64,000 nt of DNA. Origin: Clostridium sp. AF27-2AA. GTDB lineage: Bacteria; Bacillota; Clostridia; Lachnospirales; Lachnospiraceae. The notes under the pieces are model-generated. The model made no database searches and was not told the DNA's origin. It saw only the letters and a list, made by a program, of their open reading frames with translations. How positions within the stretch are numbered: position 1 is the stretch's first letter; every line of letters starts with the position of its first letter. This document shows, piece after piece, positions 53,087 through 63,147 of the stretch. The translations under genes and the position numbers were made by a program. The stretch lies in assembly GCF_003478505.1 (NCBI RefSeq), contig NZ_QUFI01000003.1, forward strand, positions 32,550 to 96,549, read 5' to 3'.

Positions 53087-53641
53087 ATGCGAGTAATAGC
53101 AGGAAGCGCGAGACGGACCCCACTTAAAACTCTGGAGGGCATGAATACCCGTCCTACGCAGGACCGTATCAAGGAAACGCTGTTTAATATGCTTCAGTAC
53201 GATCTTGCGGACTGTGCTTTTTTAGATCTGTTTGCGGGAAGCGGAGGAATCGGCATTGAGGCACTGAGCCGGGGAGCCGGTCAGGCTGTGTTTGTGGAGC
53301 AGAACGAGGCTGCCGTGCAGATCGTACGCGAAAACTTAAAGATAACCAAACTGGAAGACAGGGCAGTGGTCATGCATTGTGACGCGCTGACAGCCCTGAA
53401 ACGCCTGGAGGGAAAATACCGCTTTGACTTTATTTTCATGGATCCCCCCTACGACCATGAACTGGAAAAGCAGATGCTGGAATATTTAAAGACCTCATCT
53501 ATGATTGATAAGCAGAGCACCATTATAATAGAAGCATCCCTGCAGACTGATTTTTCCTATCTGTCCCCTATGGGTTACATTACAGAGAAAATAAAAGAAT
53601 ACAAGACAAATAAGCATGTATTTGTCTATCGAGGTGAGTGA
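53087..53641 (+). CDS. rsmD: 16S rRNA (guanine-966-N2)-methyltransferase
   Basis: 184 aa from the second of two adjacent ATGs (53084, 53087): AGGAGG at 53076-53081 is two bases from the first but five from the second, and RsmD proteins begin [26 protein letters not shown] is the SAM-binding motif I and FMDPPYDHE the catalytic DPPY motif. Overlap-free junction of one base with coaD, as conserved in Firmicutes. Confidence 0.95.
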   Translation: MRVIAGSARRTPLKTLEGMNTRPTQDRIKETLFNMLQYDLADCAFLDLFAGSGGIGIEALSRGAGQAVFVEQNEAAVQIVRENLKITKLEDRAVVMHCDALTALKRLEGKYRFDFIFMDPPYDHELEKQMLEYLKTSSMIDKQSTIIIEASLQTDFSYLSPMGYITEKIKEYKTNKHVFVYRGE

Positions 53642-53642
53642 T

Positions 53643-54125
53643 ATGGCAATCGCAGTTTATCCGGGCAGTTTTGACCCGGTAACCCTGGGACATTTAGATA
53701 TCATTGAGCGTTCCGCCCACATGGTGGACCGTTTGATTGTCGGAGTTTTACAGAATAATTCAAAAACTCCGTTGTTTTCTGTCGAAGAACGTGTTAAGAT
53801 GTTAGAAGATGTCACCTCATATCTGCCAAATGTAGAGGTCCGTTCTTTTGGCGGCCTTCTTGTGGATTTTGTACACCAGTGCCGTGCAGATGTGATCGTG
53901 AGAGGTCTTCGGGCAATCACAGACTTTGAATATGAGCTTCAGATGGCACAGACTAACCGGGTCATTGCCCCGGACATCGATACCATTTTTCTGACAACGA
54001 ACTTAAAATATTCCTATTTAAGTTCCAGCATCGTAAAAGAGATTGCCGGTTATCAGGGAGACATCAGTGAGTTCCTGCACCCGGCTATTGCAGAAAAAGT
54101 GCGGGAACGGCTTGCAAATAAATAA
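53643..54125 (+). CDS. coaD: Phosphopantetheine adenylyltransferase
   Basis: Penultimate step of coenzyme A synthesis. 160 aa, the family length, starting at ATG 53643 inside the stop region of rsmD (RBS GAGGTGAG lies in rsmD). [14 protein letters not shown] is the HxGH nucleotidyltransferase motif, [16 protein letters not shown] and the [13 protein letters not shown]-terminal motif complete it. Confidence 0.96.
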   Translation: MAIAVYPGSFDPVTLGHLDIIERSAHMVDRLIVGVLQNNSKTPLFSVEERVKMLEDVTSYLPNVEVRSFGGLLVDFVHQCRADVIVRGLRAITDFEYELQMAQTNRVIAPDIDTIFLTTNLKYSYLSSSIVKEIAGYQGDISEFLHPAIAEKVRERLANK

Positions 54126-54151
54126 CCGAAGCGTGTTAAGGAGAAGAAACC

Positions 54152-54736
54152 ATGAGCAGAATCGAACAGTTAATTGGTGAGATTGAAGAATATATTGACA
54201 GCTGTAAGTTCCAGCCGCTTTCCAATACCAAAATTCTGGTAAACAAGGAAGAACTGGAAGAACTGCTGGTAGAGCTTCGTCTCCGCATTCCGGATGAGAT
54301 CAAAAAATACCAGAAGATCATCAGCAATCAGGATGCAATTTTAAATGAGGCCCGGGCGCAGGCAGATGCCATGGTAGCTGAGGCTACCGCCCAGACCAAT
54401 GAGCTGGTGAATGAGCACGAGATTATGCAGAAGGCTTACGCAGAGGCAAACCGTGTAGTAGAGGATGCCCAGGCCCAGGCCCAGGCTATCATCGATGAGG
54501 CAGTGAATGAGGCAAATGGCATTCGCCAGGCTTCCATCAACTATACCGATGATATGTTAAACAGCCTGCAGACCATCATTACTCATTCCATGGAGGGTGC
54601 ACAGAGCCGTTTTGACGCGTTTATTTCATCCATGCAGTCCAGCTATGATATTGTATCCTCCAACCGCGGAGAACTGGCTGGCAGCGTTACGAGCGTGGAG
54701 GAAACCCCAGAGGAAGCACCAGCTGAAGAACAGTAA
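54152..54736 (+). CDS. Coiled-coil protein (ATPase/V-type subunit-like), function unknown
   Basis: 194 aa, almost all predicted coiled coil between residues about 55 and 165, with Ala/Gln/Glu-rich heptads (ARAQADAMVAEATAQTNEL, AEANRVVEDAQAQAQAI). Starts MSRIEQLIGEIEEYIDS. Such proteins regularly follow coaD in clostridia and are annotated vaguely as ATPase or DivIVA-like; no catalytic motif is present, so a structural or divisome/sporulation role is a guess. The acidic tail (ETPEEAPAEEQ) overlaps the end of the convergent ylbJ gene by 50 bases. Confidence 0.7.
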   Translation: MSRIEQLIGEIEEYIDSCKFQPLSNTKILVNKEELEELLVELRLRIPDEIKKYQKIISNQDAILNEARAQADAMVAEATAQTNELVNEHEIMQKAYAEANRVVEDAQAQAQAIIDEAVNEANGIRQASINYTDDMLNSLQTIITHSMEGAQSRFDAFISSMQSSYDIVSSNRGELAGSVTSVEETPEEAPAEEQ

Positions 54737-55661
54737 GAATCAATGCGGAAAACCCTGCATGCAGGAATTTCCACCTTACATAATGCCGGATGTCAAATCC
54801 GGCATTTTTTCTGTCCTCTGTGCAGACCGAATCCGCAATGACACTCCGGGTCTGAAAAATTCCGGAGATTCCGCCAAATGCGGCACAGGCCGCGCAGGCA
54901 GGAAGGCAGGCGGCAGGCGGGAGTGTACTGCAAATCTGCCGGATGCCGGTTGTCATTTCCAGAATCCCACAAAGGAGGGCGGTAAGAGGTATGGGGAGCC
55001 AGGACGCGCGGCTTAAGAAATGTGCAAGGATGGAAAACAGCATCAGATAAGAGCCAATCAGTACCATGATATCGCACACATCATAGAGAACGCTGTCCAG
55101 GTTTTTGCTTTTTTGCGGCAGTGCGCTGTTTTCCGATACCGCGGAATTTGAAAGCGCTGTGGGGGAAAATCTGTGTCCGGCAATCCATGACAGCAAAAGT
55201 GCCGGAAGATAGATTCCCAAAAGAAGAAGACCGACCGGAAGAGGACCTGGAAACTGACCGGGGATGTAACCGGCTAAGAACATGGGGCTTGGAAAGCTGC
55301 AGAAAGCGAGCAGATATGCAGCTTCTTTTCTGGTTATCCGGTTTTTCTCCAGTGCCTGGGCACAGAGGGCCGGTCCCAGCGGGTATCCGCAGATCATTCC
55401 GGACAAAAGAATAAAAGCACCAGTATCGCTTAAAGCGAAGAACCTGCAAAACAGCGGACGAAGCGGTTTTATCAGCAGGCGGTCGCCGCCGGTAAGCAGA
55501 AGCATGCGGGTGCAGATCATGGCGGGAGCCAGAGTCGGAAGTACGGTATGAAACCAGAGAAGCAGCCCGTCCGATGCTCCCTGTATAGACTGCTCCGGAA
55601 AGAACAGAAGCAGAAAAAACAAAAGGATAAAAGCAGGTGCGCTTGGGGAGATGGCAGACAA
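54687..55661 (-). CDS. ylbJ: Sporulation integral membrane protein YlbJ-like (nucleoside-recognition/Gate fold)
   Basis: 324 aa, about eight hydrophobic segments; GGDRLLIKPL, LLSGMICGYPLGPALCAQALE with the family's GYP-GP pattern, and a second half starting at YDVCDIMVLIGSYLMLFSI. YlbJ is needed for spore cortex formation in Bacillus, and the position after coaD matches the Bacillus order, though the gene is inverted here. Start is TTG at 55661 because AAGGAGG sits five bases upstream; the next in-frame ATG would remove much of the first helix region. Shorter than Bacillus YlbJ (about 400 aa). Confidence 0.78.
   Translation of the reverse strand: MSAISPSAPAFILLFFLLLFFPEQSIQGASDGLLLWFHTVLPTLAPAMICTRMLLLTGGDRLLIKPLRPLFCRFFALSDTGAFILLSGMICGYPLGPALCAQALEKNRITRKEAAYLLAFCSFPSPMFLAGYIPGQFPGPLPVGLLLLGIYLPALLLSWIAGHRFSPTALSNSAVSENSALPQKSKNLDSVLYDVCDIMVLIGSYLMLFSILAHFLSRASWLPIPLTALLCGILEMTTGIRQICSTLPPAACLPACAACAAFGGISGIFQTRSVIADSVCTEDRKNAGFDIRHYVRWKFLHAGFSALILTVLQLVLPLGFPPRS
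54782..54810 (+). terminator. Terminator of the coaD operon, inside ylbJ coding DNA
   Basis: AATGCCGGAT / ATCCGGCATT, ten perfect pairs, loop GTCAA, followed by TTTTTT: an excellent intrinsic terminator for the plus strand. The same bases encode the NAGFDIRHYV stretch of the minus-strand YlbJ protein. Confidence 0.85.
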
Positions 55662-55682
55662 GAGAGCCTCCTTAGAAACGGG

Positions 55683-55711
55683 TTTTCACTTGCTGTAAAT
55701 TATGTTATACT
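55683..55711 (+). promoter_or_regulatory. Probable promoter of the RsmF-like operon
   Basis: TTTTCA at 55683-55688, 17-bp spacer, TATACT at 55706-55711. The -35 is weak. Confidence 0.4.
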
Positions 55712-55749
55712 GAATTTAATTATGCCAGAATACAGAAGGAAGGAATTTT

Positions 55750-57135
55750 ATGCAGTTACCAGAGACATTCCTGGAGCAGATGAAACAGCTCCTTGGCAGT
55801 GATTATGACGCGTGGCTGGAAAGCTATGCTCAAAAGCCATTTGCCGGACTCCGCATCAACGAGACAAAAACGGACCGGGAAACGTGGGAGAGCGCGCTGG
55901 CGCCTTTTTCTTTTCGCCGGGTTCCCTGGACCGGAAATGGTTATTATATTGGCGAGGATGCAAAAGCTTCCCGCCATCCTTATTATTATGCGGGACTATA
56001 TTACCTGCAGGAGCCAAGTGCCATGGCACCGGCGGCAGTTCTGCCGGTTTGCCCGGGAGATAAGGTGCTGGATCTATGCGCGGCACCAGGCGGCAAAAGC
56101 ACGGAGCTGGGCGCAAGACTTCTGGGTGAAGGGCTTCTGGTGTCCAATGATATCAGCAATTCCAGAGCCAAGGCACTGTTAAAGAATCTGGAACTGTTCG
56201 GAATCCCCAATATCTGTGTTACCAGCGAGACGCCGGAAAAGCTGGCCTCTGTATTTGGGCCATATTTCGATAAAATTCTGGTAGATGCGCCCTGCTCTGG
56301 TGAAGGCATGTTCCGGAAGGACCCGGACCTCATCAAAAGCTGGCTGGAGCGCGGACCAGAATATTATGCCCCCATTCAGCGTCAGATCTTAAAATCTGCT
56401 GCAGCTATGCTGAAACCGGGGGGCATGCTTTTGTACTCCACCTGCACTTTTGCGAAGATGGAGGATGAAGATACCATTTCCTGGCTGCTTTCGGAGAAGC
56501 CGGATCTGGAGCTGGTTCCGCTCACTCCCTGGGATGGTGCCAGCAGCGGATTTGACGGCATGCCGGTTATCCGCCTGTTCCCCCATAAGATCGAAGGAGA
56601 AGGCCATTTCCTTGCCCTGCTCCGGAAAAAATGTGCGGATGGTTCCGGCAATGAGGGAGCATCACACACGGCTGGATCCGGCAAAGTTTCGGCGGAGGTG
56701 CGCCGTCTGGAAAAGGAAAGTGATTTCTGCCAGTGGGAGGCAATGCTCACGCGTTCTCTTGACCGAAACCGTATGATGGTGCGCGATGGAATGGTGTATT
56801 ATTTGCCGGAATGCTTTGAAAAAAGCTGGAATCTGCGTTATCTTCGTTCAGGCCTGCTTCTTGGCGAGTGCAAAAAGAACCGGTTTGAGCCATCCCAGGC
56901 AGCAGCCATGGCACTTCCGATGGCGGAATTTTCCCAGAGCGTATCCCTGGCAGCTGATGATGAACGGACAATCCGTTACCTGAAGGGCGAAACCATATTT
57001 CCGACTCTTAAGGAGGCCGCATGCCTGAAAAAGGGCTGGGTGCTGATCGGAGTGGATGTGTATCCGCTGGGCTGGGCTAAGTATACAGGAAGCAGCTTTA
57101 AGAACAAATATTATCCGGGATGGCGGTGGCAGTAA
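55750..57135 (+). CDS. rsmF: rRNA cytosine-C5 methyltransferase (RsmF/NOL1-NOP2-sun family)
   Basis: 461 aa. Short N-terminal RNA-binding part (FAGLRINETKTDRETW), SAM-dependent core with VLDLCAAPGGKSTELGA (motif I) and the two catalytic-cycle cysteines in DAPCSGEGMFRKDP and LLYSTCTFAKMEDE. The C-terminal about 140 residues (RsmF-type, YPLGWAKYTG) contact RNA. Probably methylates 16S rRNA m5C; exact site not assignable. First of a run of RNA-modification genes; its stop overlaps the next start (TAATG). Confidence 0.92.
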   Translation: MQLPETFLEQMKQLLGSDYDAWLESYAQKPFAGLRINETKTDRETWESALAPFSFRRVPWTGNGYYIGEDAKASRHPYYYAGLYYLQEPSAMAPAAVLPVCPGDKVLDLCAAPGGKSTELGARLLGEGLLVSNDISNSRAKALLKNLELFGIPNICVTSETPEKLASVFGPYFDKILVDAPCSGEGMFRKDPDLIKSWLERGPEYYAPIQRQILKSAAAMLKPGGMLLYSTCTFAKMEDEDTISWLLSEKPDLELVPLTPWDGASSGFDGMPVIRLFPHKIEGEGHFLALLRKKCADGSGNEGASHTAGSGKVSAEVRRLEKESDFCQWEAMLTRSLDRNRMMVRDGMVYYLPECFEKSWNLRYLRSGLLLGECKKNRFEPSQAAAMALPMAEFSQSVSLAADDERTIRYLKGETIFPTLKEAACLKKGWVLIGVDVYPLGWAKYTGSSFKNKYYPGWRWQ

Positions 57136-57917
57136 TGGCAAAATTAATGAGACTGGATAAGTATCTGGTAGAAATGAATAAAGGAAGCCGCACTCAGATC
57201 AAGGATGCGGCGAAAAAGGGCCGTATCCAGGTAAATGGTGTGCCGGAGAAGAAAACCGAGCGAAAGATTGACCCGGAAACTGACGAGGTGACCTTTGACG
57301 GCCAGACGGTCAGCTACCGGGCTATGGAATATATTATGCTTTACAAGCCGCAGGGCGTTATTTCCGCGACAGAAGACAAGCGTCACAAGACGGTAATCGA
57401 CCTCTTAAGCGGGGAAAACCGCAGTGATTTATTCCCGGTTGGGCGTCTGGACATTGACACGGAGGGCCTGTTGCTCCTAACCAATGACGGAGACCTGACT
57501 CACCGCCTTCTGGCACCGGGAAAGCATGTGGATAAGGTGTATTTTGCGCAGATTGAAGGAATACTCCCGGATACAGCGGTGGAACAGATGGCAGCCGGAC
57601 TGACATTGACAGATGGAACTCCTGTTATGCCGGGAAAACTGGAGATTCTGAAGCAGTGGAACGGCGGAAACCATGTGGGAGCATTGGAAACTGTCCGTAG
57701 CGATTCGGGGACAGCAGGGAAGTCAGCCGGTGCAGAGATTCTTCTGACGATCCAGGAAGGAAAATTTCATCAGGTGAAACGAATGTTTGAGGCCCTGGGC
57801 TGCCGTGTGGTGTTTTTAAAACGCCTGTCCATGGGAAGCCTGAAGCTGGACCCGGAATTAAAACCGGGAGAGTACCGTCCTCTGACGGAAGAAGAACTGG
57901 AACTGCTTGGAAAATAA
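57135..57917 (+). CDS. Pseudouridine synthase, RsuA/RluB family
   Basis: 260 aa from ATG 57135, which overlaps the previous stop as TAATG; ATG 57120 is the alternative. N-terminal S4 domain (MRLDKYLVEMNKGSRTQIKD), catalytic Asp in VGRLDIDTEGLLLLTNDG, C-terminal KFHQVKRMFEALGCRV. RsuA family modifies uridine in 16S (RsuA) or 23S (RluB/E/F) rRNA; the site cannot be fixed here. Confidence 0.92.
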   Translation: MAKLMRLDKYLVEMNKGSRTQIKDAAKKGRIQVNGVPEKKTERKIDPETDEVTFDGQTVSYRAMEYIMLYKPQGVISATEDKRHKTVIDLLSGENRSDLFPVGRLDIDTEGLLLLTNDGDLTHRLLAPGKHVDKVYFAQIEGILPDTAVEQMAAGLTLTDGTPVMPGKLEILKQWNGGNHVGALETVRSDSGTAGKSAGAEILLTIQEGKFHQVKRMFEALGCRVVFLKRLSMGSLKLDPELKPGEYRPLTEEELELLGK

Positions 57918-57964
57918 CGCCGCTGTGGTTTCAGAGAAAATATAGAAGAAAAAGGAATCAGTTT

Positions 57965-58675
57965 ATGAATCAGAATGCAGCACAGAACAAAAACGGTACG
58001 TCTGGACGGGCAGCTGGCCTGGCACTGCGGGAGGCGGACGCTGTTTTGTTCGATTTAGATGGAACTCTGGTAGATTCCATGTGGATGTGGAAGGAAATTG
58101 ATATCGAATATCTTGGGCGTTTTGGTTACACCTGTCCGCCAGATCTTCAGAAGATCATCGAGGGCATGAGCTTTTCGGAGACGGCAGAATATTTTAAGAG
58201 CTGTTTCCGGATCCCGGATTCCATCGATGAGATTAAAGCAGCCTGGATCCAGATGAGCATTGAAAAATACCGGAATGAAGTGACGCTAAAGCCGGGTGCC
58301 CTGCGTCTTTTGCAGTATCTGGAGCACACTGGAAAAAAGGCGGGCATTGCCACCAGCAATGGCCGCGACATGGTAGACGCCGTGCTGGAATCCTTACAGA
58401 TCCGTCCGTATTTTCAGGTCATCGCAACGGCCTGTGAGGTGGCGGCTGGAAAACCGGCTCCGGATATTTATCTGGAAGTCGCAAGGAGGCTTCAGGCAGA
58501 GCCGTCCCGCTGTATGGTGTTTGAAGATGTTCCGGCAGGAATCCAGGCGGGAAAACGGGCTGGCATGAGGGTCTGTGCCGTGGAAGATGCGTTCTCCACG
58601 GGCATGCGCCAGGAAAAGATGGAACTTGCCGATTTTTATATTGACGATTATAACAAACTTTTTGATGCAGAATAA
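57965..58675 (+). CDS. HAD-superfamily phosphatase (beta-phosphoglucomutase-like)
   Basis: 236 aa. Motif I LFDLDGTLVDSMWMWKEID with the nucleophile Asp, a C1 helical cap, motif II ATSNGRDM, motif III lysine in AAGKPAPDIYLEVARRL and motif IV FEDVPAGIQAGKRAG. Substrate unknown; small sugar or nucleotide phosphates are typical. Lies between RNA-modification genes; a short gap of 47 bases separates it from the upstream gene. Confidence 0.88.
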   Translation: MNQNAAQNKNGTSGRAAGLALREADAVLFDLDGTLVDSMWMWKEIDIEYLGRFGYTCPPDLQKIIEGMSFSETAEYFKSCFRIPDSIDEIKAAWIQMSIEKYRNEVTLKPGALRLLQYLEHTGKKAGIATSNGRDMVDAVLESLQIRPYFQVIATACEVAAGKPAPDIYLEVARRLQAEPSRCMVFEDVPAGIQAGKRAGMRVCAVEDAFSTGMRQEKMELADFYIDDYNKLFDAE

Positions 58676-58690
58676 GGAGAATCGAAGATT

Positions 58691-60688
58691 ATGATACATG
58701 ATTATTTGCCGGTCTGCCGGGAAGATATGGACCGGCGCGGCTGGGATGCGTGTGACTTTGTCTACGTCTCAGGTGATGCCTACGTAGATCATCCATCCTT
58801 CGGTCCGGCTATTATCAGCCGCCTTCTGGAGGCCCGCGGCTACAAAGTGGGCATTATTGCCCAGCCAGACTGGAAAAATCCGGAGAGTATCCAGATTTTA
58901 GGAAAACCACGTCTTGGTTTTCTGGTATCGGCCGGAAACATGGATTCCATGGTAAACCATTATTCTGTTTCCAAGAAACGCAGACAGCAGGATTCCTATA
59001 CACCGGGCGGCGTGATGGGCAAACGACCGGATTACGCAACGGTTGTTTACTGCAACCTGATCCGCTCTGTATATAAGGATGCCGCCATCATCGTCGGAGG
59101 CATTGAAGCCAGCCTGCGCCGTCTGGCACATTATGACTACTGGTCCAACAAGCTGAAACGTTCCATCCTTCTGGATTCCCAGGCAGACCTGATTTCCTAT
59201 GGAATGGGAGAGCATTCCATCGTTGAGATTGCCGATGCCTTAAACAGCGGAATTGATATCAAAGATATCACATTTATTGACGGAACTGTGTTTAAAACCA
59301 GAAATCTGGATATTGTATATGATTATAAGATGCTGCCGGACTACCAGGAGCTGAAAGACGATAAAAGGGTTTATGCAAAGAGCTTCTTTGTCCAGTACAG
59401 CAATACCGATCCGGTGCTTGGAAAGCGACTGGTTGAGCCGTATTACGGAAAAGAATTCGTGGTTCAGAATCCGCCGGCCAAACCGCTGACTCAGGAGGAG
59501 ATGGATGAGGTCTATGCGCTTCCTTATATGCGTAACTATCATCCATGCTACGAAGCGGAGGGCGGCATCCCGGCTATCCGGGAGATCAAATTCAGCCTGA
59601 TCAGCAACCGCGGCTGCTTTGGCGCCTGCAGTTTCTGTGCCCTGACTTTCCATCAGGGGCGCATCATTCAGGCAAGAAGCCATGAATCTCTGGTGGAAGA
59701 GGCAAAGCTTCTCACAGAGGAACCGGACTTTAAGGGCTATATCCACGATGTAGGCGGCCCGACCGCAAACTTCCGTTTCCCTGCCTGCGAAAAGCAGCTG
59801 ACGAAGGGCGCATGTCCAAACCGGCAGTGCCTTTTCCCGGAACCATGCAAGAATATTCGTGCGGATCACAGCGATTATATTTCCCTGCTGCGCAAACTGC
59901 GGGCCATTCCAAAGGTGAAGAAGGTGTTCATCCGTTCTGGTATCCGTTTCGATTATGTGCTGGCAGACAAAAACCGCGCGTTCCTTAGGGAACTCTGTGA
60001 GTATCATGTCAGCGGACAGTTAAAGGTTGCGCCAGAGCATGTGGCTGACGCAGTGTTAAAGCGCATGGGAAAGCCGAAAAATTCGGTTTATATGCAGTTT
60101 GTAAAAGAATATAAGGAAATGAACAAAAAGATCGGAAAAGAGCAGTATCTTGTTCCGTATCTGATGTCTTCCCACCCGGGTTCTACCTTAAAGGAAGCGG
60201 TAGAACTGGCTGAATACCTGCGGGATCTGGGCTACATGCCGGAACAGGTACAGGATTTCTATCCGACACCGTCTACATTGTCTACCTGCATGTATTATAC
60301 CGGACTGGATCCGCGTACCATGGAGGAAGTGTACACACCGCATAATCCGCATGAAAAGGCCATGCAGCGTGCCCTGATCCAGTATCGCAATCCGAAGAAC
60401 TACGAACTGGTGAAAGAGGCCCTGATCAAGGCTGGCCGTACCGATCTGATCGGTTTCGATAAAAAGTGTCTGATCCGTCCGAGGGAGACGCACTGGGGCG
60501 GGAATGGAGTTTTTGTTGGAAACGGAGCCCGCGGAGGCAAGAAGGCAGCTGGTGGTACTGGAAAGAAAATGGCTGGAAACGGCAAAGATGCGTTTCGGAG
60601 TGCGGGCAAGCCTGCGGGAGCCGGAAGAACAGAAACTCCGAAACCGGCAAAGAAAAAGACAATCCGGAATGTTCATAAGAAAAAGTAG
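58691..60688 (+). CDS. YgiQ-family radical SAM protein
   Basis: 665 aa. N-terminal domain with [18 protein letters not shown], a B12-binding-like fold typical of the family, then the radical SAM cluster [16 protein letters not shown] (CxxxCxxC) and a C-terminal DUF3362-like part ([25 protein letters not shown]). The tail is basic and low complexity ([22 protein letters not shown]). The reaction is not known; the gene is widely conserved. Its start follows an AAGGAG RBS. Confidence 0.92.
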   Translation: MIHDYLPVCREDMDRRGWDACDFVYVSGDAYVDHPSFGPAIISRLLEARGYKVGIIAQPDWKNPESIQILGKPRLGFLVSAGNMDSMVNHYSVSKKRRQQDSYTPGGVMGKRPDYATVVYCNLIRSVYKDAAIIVGGIEASLRRLAHYDYWSNKLKRSILLDSQADLISYGMGEHSIVEIADALNSGIDIKDITFIDGTVFKTRNLDIVYDYKMLPDYQELKDDKRVYAKSFFVQYSNTDPVLGKRLVEPYYGKEFVVQNPPAKPLTQEEMDEVYALPYMRNYHPCYEAEGGIPAIREIKFSLISNRGCFGACSFCALTFHQGRIIQARSHESLVEEAKLLTEEPDFKGYIHDVGGPTANFRFPACEKQLTKGACPNRQCLFPEPCKNIRADHSDYISLLRKLRAIPKVKKVFIRSGIRFDYVLADKNRAFLRELCEYHVSGQLKVAPEHVADAVLKRMGKPKNSVYMQFVKEYKEMNKKIGKEQYLVPYLMSSHPGSTLKEAVELAEYLRDLGYMPEQVQDFYPTPSTLSTCMYYTGLDPRTMEEVYTPHNPHEKAMQRALIQYRNPKNYELVKEALIKAGRTDLIGFDKKCLIRPRETHWGGNGVFVGNGARGGKKAAGGTGKKMAGNGKDAFRSAGKPAGAGRTETPKPAKKKTIRNVHKKK

Positions 60689-60719
60689 ATAACAGACTGA
60701 AATCTCAGGAGCGTGCAGT

Positions 60720-61493
60720 ATGAGAACAGGAAAGAAAAAAATAGCCATTGTAACAGGCGCATCTTCTGGTATGGGCCGGGAGTGCGTGATCCAGCTGGCG
60801 GACCGCTTGGCGGGACTGGAGGAAATCTGGGTGATTGCCAGAAGACGAAAACGCCTTGATGATCTGGCAAAGAAAGTGCCGGTTCCTTTAAAAGTACTGG
60901 AACTGGATCTTCGGGATGAGATTGCTTTTGCGGAACTGGAAGAAAAACTGGAATGGGAAGATCCGGATGTCAAGTTTCTTATAAATGGAGCCGGTTTTGG
61001 AAAAATCGGGGAAACCGAAGCGCTTGCTATGGAAGAGGAAACCGGAATGGTAGATGTTAATTGCCGGGCGCTGACGGCAGTGACCCGCCTGGTGCTTCCG
61101 TACATGTCAGAAAACAGCCGTATTCTGCAGTTCGCTTCCGCGGCGGCATTTCTTCCTCAGCCAAGGTTTGCCGTGTACGCGGCTACAAAGTCCTTTGTAT
61201 TAAGCTATAGCCGTGCTCTGGCCATGGAACTGAAATCACGGCAGATTTATGTGACTGCGGCTTGCCCGGGACCGGTGAAAACGGAATTTTTCGATATTGC
61301 CGAGACAACCGGGGAGATTCCTCTTTACAAGCGCCTGGTTATGGCTAATCCGAAAAAGGTAGTAAAAAAGGCACTGCGTGACAGCATGATGGGAAAACGG
61401 GTATCGGTATATGGGCCGCTTATGAAGGTATTTTTCCTGCTGGTCAAGGTGTTCCCGCATGATTTCATCCTTTCCCTGCTGTTTTCTGCATAA
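60720..61493 (+). CDS. Short-chain dehydrogenase/reductase
   Basis: 257 aa classical SDR: TGASSGMGRECVIQL cofactor loop, NGAGFGKIGE, catalytic Ser in FASAAAF, YAATKSF (Tyr and Lys), PGPVKTEFF. The C-terminus is hydrophobic (KVFFLLVKVFPHDFILSLLFSA), suggesting membrane association, as in the YqjQ/DltE type. The substrate is unknown. Intact, in contrast to the SDR pseudogene at 16063. Confidence 0.88.
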   Translation: MRTGKKKIAIVTGASSGMGRECVIQLADRLAGLEEIWVIARRRKRLDDLAKKVPVPLKVLELDLRDEIAFAELEEKLEWEDPDVKFLINGAGFGKIGETEALAMEEETGMVDVNCRALTAVTRLVLPYMSENSRILQFASAAAFLPQPRFAVYAATKSFVLSYSRALAMELKSRQIYVTAACPGPVKTEFFDIAETTGEIPLYKRLVMANPKKVVKKALRDSMMGKRVSVYGPLMKVFFLLVKVFPHDFILSLLFSA

Positions 61494-61579
61494 TGGAATG
61501 GAATTTTGCCCGCGGCTGTGGCGGCACGGAACACTTACGATGGAGTGAACGTTACATGAGAAAAAGAGGAGAAATAATT

Positions 61580-62146
61580 ATGAAGATCAGAAAAGGACAG
61601 TATGGATACCGTGACCAGCATAAGAAATCCAGGGCGCTTTTAACCGGTCTGTTTGCGGCAGCCATCATCGCCCAGCTGATTGCGAGGCAGATGGCTTCTG
61701 AACAGGCGGCGAAGAACATCTTGACGGTTATGGCAATTTTGACAGTGCTTCCCATGGCGAATCTGGCATCCCCGCTTCTGGCATCCTGGAAGTACCGCAC
61801 AGCAGACCGGTCTTTTTATGAAAAAGCCCATGCATATGAAGAGAAATGTACTATGCTGTATGATCTGATTGTTACCACAAAGGAGCAGATCCTTCCACTG
61901 GACGCCGTAGCGGTCCACCCGAATGGAGTGTTTGCGTTCTGCAGCAGTGAAAAAGCAGATCTTGCCAAGGCGGAAAAGGCGGTCAATGCGCTGTTTCAGG
62001 CCAACAAACTGGATCCGAATGTGAAGCTGATCCGGGATCCTCACGCGTTTTTTCGCAGACTGGACAGCCTGAAGCCGGCTTCTGAATACGAGGATGACGG
62101 CGTGGTGGATTATGCGGCAGCGCTGATGAAAAATCTGTCCATGTAA
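61580..62146 (+). CDS. Small membrane protein, unknown function
   Basis: 188 aa from ATG 61580 (GAGGAG eight bases upstream; longer frames start inside the preceding gene's tail). Two adjacent hydrophobic segments (residues about 15-35 and 42-62) separated by a short polar turn, then a soluble domain of about 120 residues with KEQILPLDAVAVHPNGVFAFC, vaguely like a NERD or restriction-type fold but without clear catalytic residues. No family recognised with confidence. Between the SDR and RluA-type genes, all in the same direction. Confidence 0.65.
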   Translation: MKIRKGQYGYRDQHKKSRALLTGLFAAAIIAQLIARQMASEQAAKNILTVMAILTVLPMANLASPLLASWKYRTADRSFYEKAHAYEEKCTMLYDLIVTTKEQILPLDAVAVHPNGVFAFCSSEKADLAKAEKAVNALFQANKLDPNVKLIRDPHAFFRRLDSLKPASEYEDDGVVDYAAALMKNLSM

Positions 62147-62171
62147 CCAAAGAGAAAGGAGAGACTTTCTT

Positions 62172-63146
62172 ATGAAATCCATTACGGTAAATAAAAATGA
62201 GGCCGGACAGCGCCTGGACAAGCTGCTTGGAAAGTATCTGAATCTGGCTGGCAAGGGCTTTTTGTACAAGATGATGCGCAAGAAAAATATCGTCCTGAAT
62301 GGAAAGAAATGTGATGGTTCGGAAAAGCTCGCTGAGGGAGATGAGATCAAGCTGTTTCTGGCAGACGAAACCATCGAGAAGTTTTCAGAAGTGAAGATAC
62401 AGAAGGTAAAGAAAACGAAGCTGCACATCATTTATGAGGATGAGCATGTGCTTCTGATCAATAAGCCGTCCGGCATGCTGTCCCAGAAGGCAAAGGAGCA
62501 GGACGAATCCCTGGTGGAGTATCTGATCGATTATCTGCTGGATTCCGGAAAACTGACAAAAGAAGACCTGCGCAGCTTCCGGCCCTCGGTCTGCAACCGG
62601 CTGGACCGCAATACCAGCGGCCTTGTGGCAGCAGGCTGCTCGCTTGCAGGACTGCAGAAGCTATCTGCCATGTTCAAGGACCGTTCCCTGCATAAATATT
62701 ATCTCTGCGTGGTTTCCGGCTCTGTGAAAGAGAAAAAACGGATTGAGGGATTTTTAAAAAAAGATGAAAAAACAAATCAGGTAACCATCAGCCAGAAGGA
62801 ACTTCCAGACAGTGCGCCTATCTGCACGGAATACGAACAACTGATGGAAACAGGATCTTATACCCTGTTAAAGGTAACGCTGATTACAGGCCGGACTCAT
62901 CAGATCCGTGCGCATCTGGCGTCCATCGGGCATCCGATCGTGGGAGATATGAAGTATGGAAACCAGAGAGTAAATGAAGAGGCAAAGCGCCAGTACCACA
63001 TCCATTCTCAGATGCTTCATTCCTGGAAACTGGTCTTTCCGCAGATGGAAGAGCCGCTCGCGCATTTAAGCGGGAAGAGCTATACGGCTCCGCTGCCGGG
63101 CGAATTCCAGAAAGTTCTTGGCCCTCTGCCGGAGGGAGTGCGTTAG
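62172..63146 (+). CDS. RluA-family pseudouridine synthase
   Basis: 324 aa. N-terminal S4-like domain (NEAGQRLDKLLGKYL), catalytic NRLDRNTSGLV with Asp, and the C-terminal TGRTHQIRAHLASIGHPIVGD motif. Family members modify 23S rRNA or tRNA. RBS AAAGGAG. The stop is directly followed by recU. Confidence 0.93.
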   Translation: MKSITVNKNEAGQRLDKLLGKYLNLAGKGFLYKMMRKKNIVLNGKKCDGSEKLAEGDEIKLFLADETIEKFSEVKIQKVKKTKLHIIYEDEHVLLINKPSGMLSQKAKEQDESLVEYLIDYLLDSGKLTKEDLRSFRPSVCNRLDRNTSGLVAAGCSLAGLQKLSAMFKDRSLHKYYLCVVSGSVKEKKRIEGFLKKDEKTNQVTISQKELPDSAPICTEYEQLMETGSYTLLKVTLITGRTHQIRAHLASIGHPIVGDMKYGNQRVNEEAKRQYHIHSQMLHSWKLVFPQMEEPLAHLSGKSYTAPLPGEFQKVLGPLPEGVR

Positions 63147-63147
63147 T

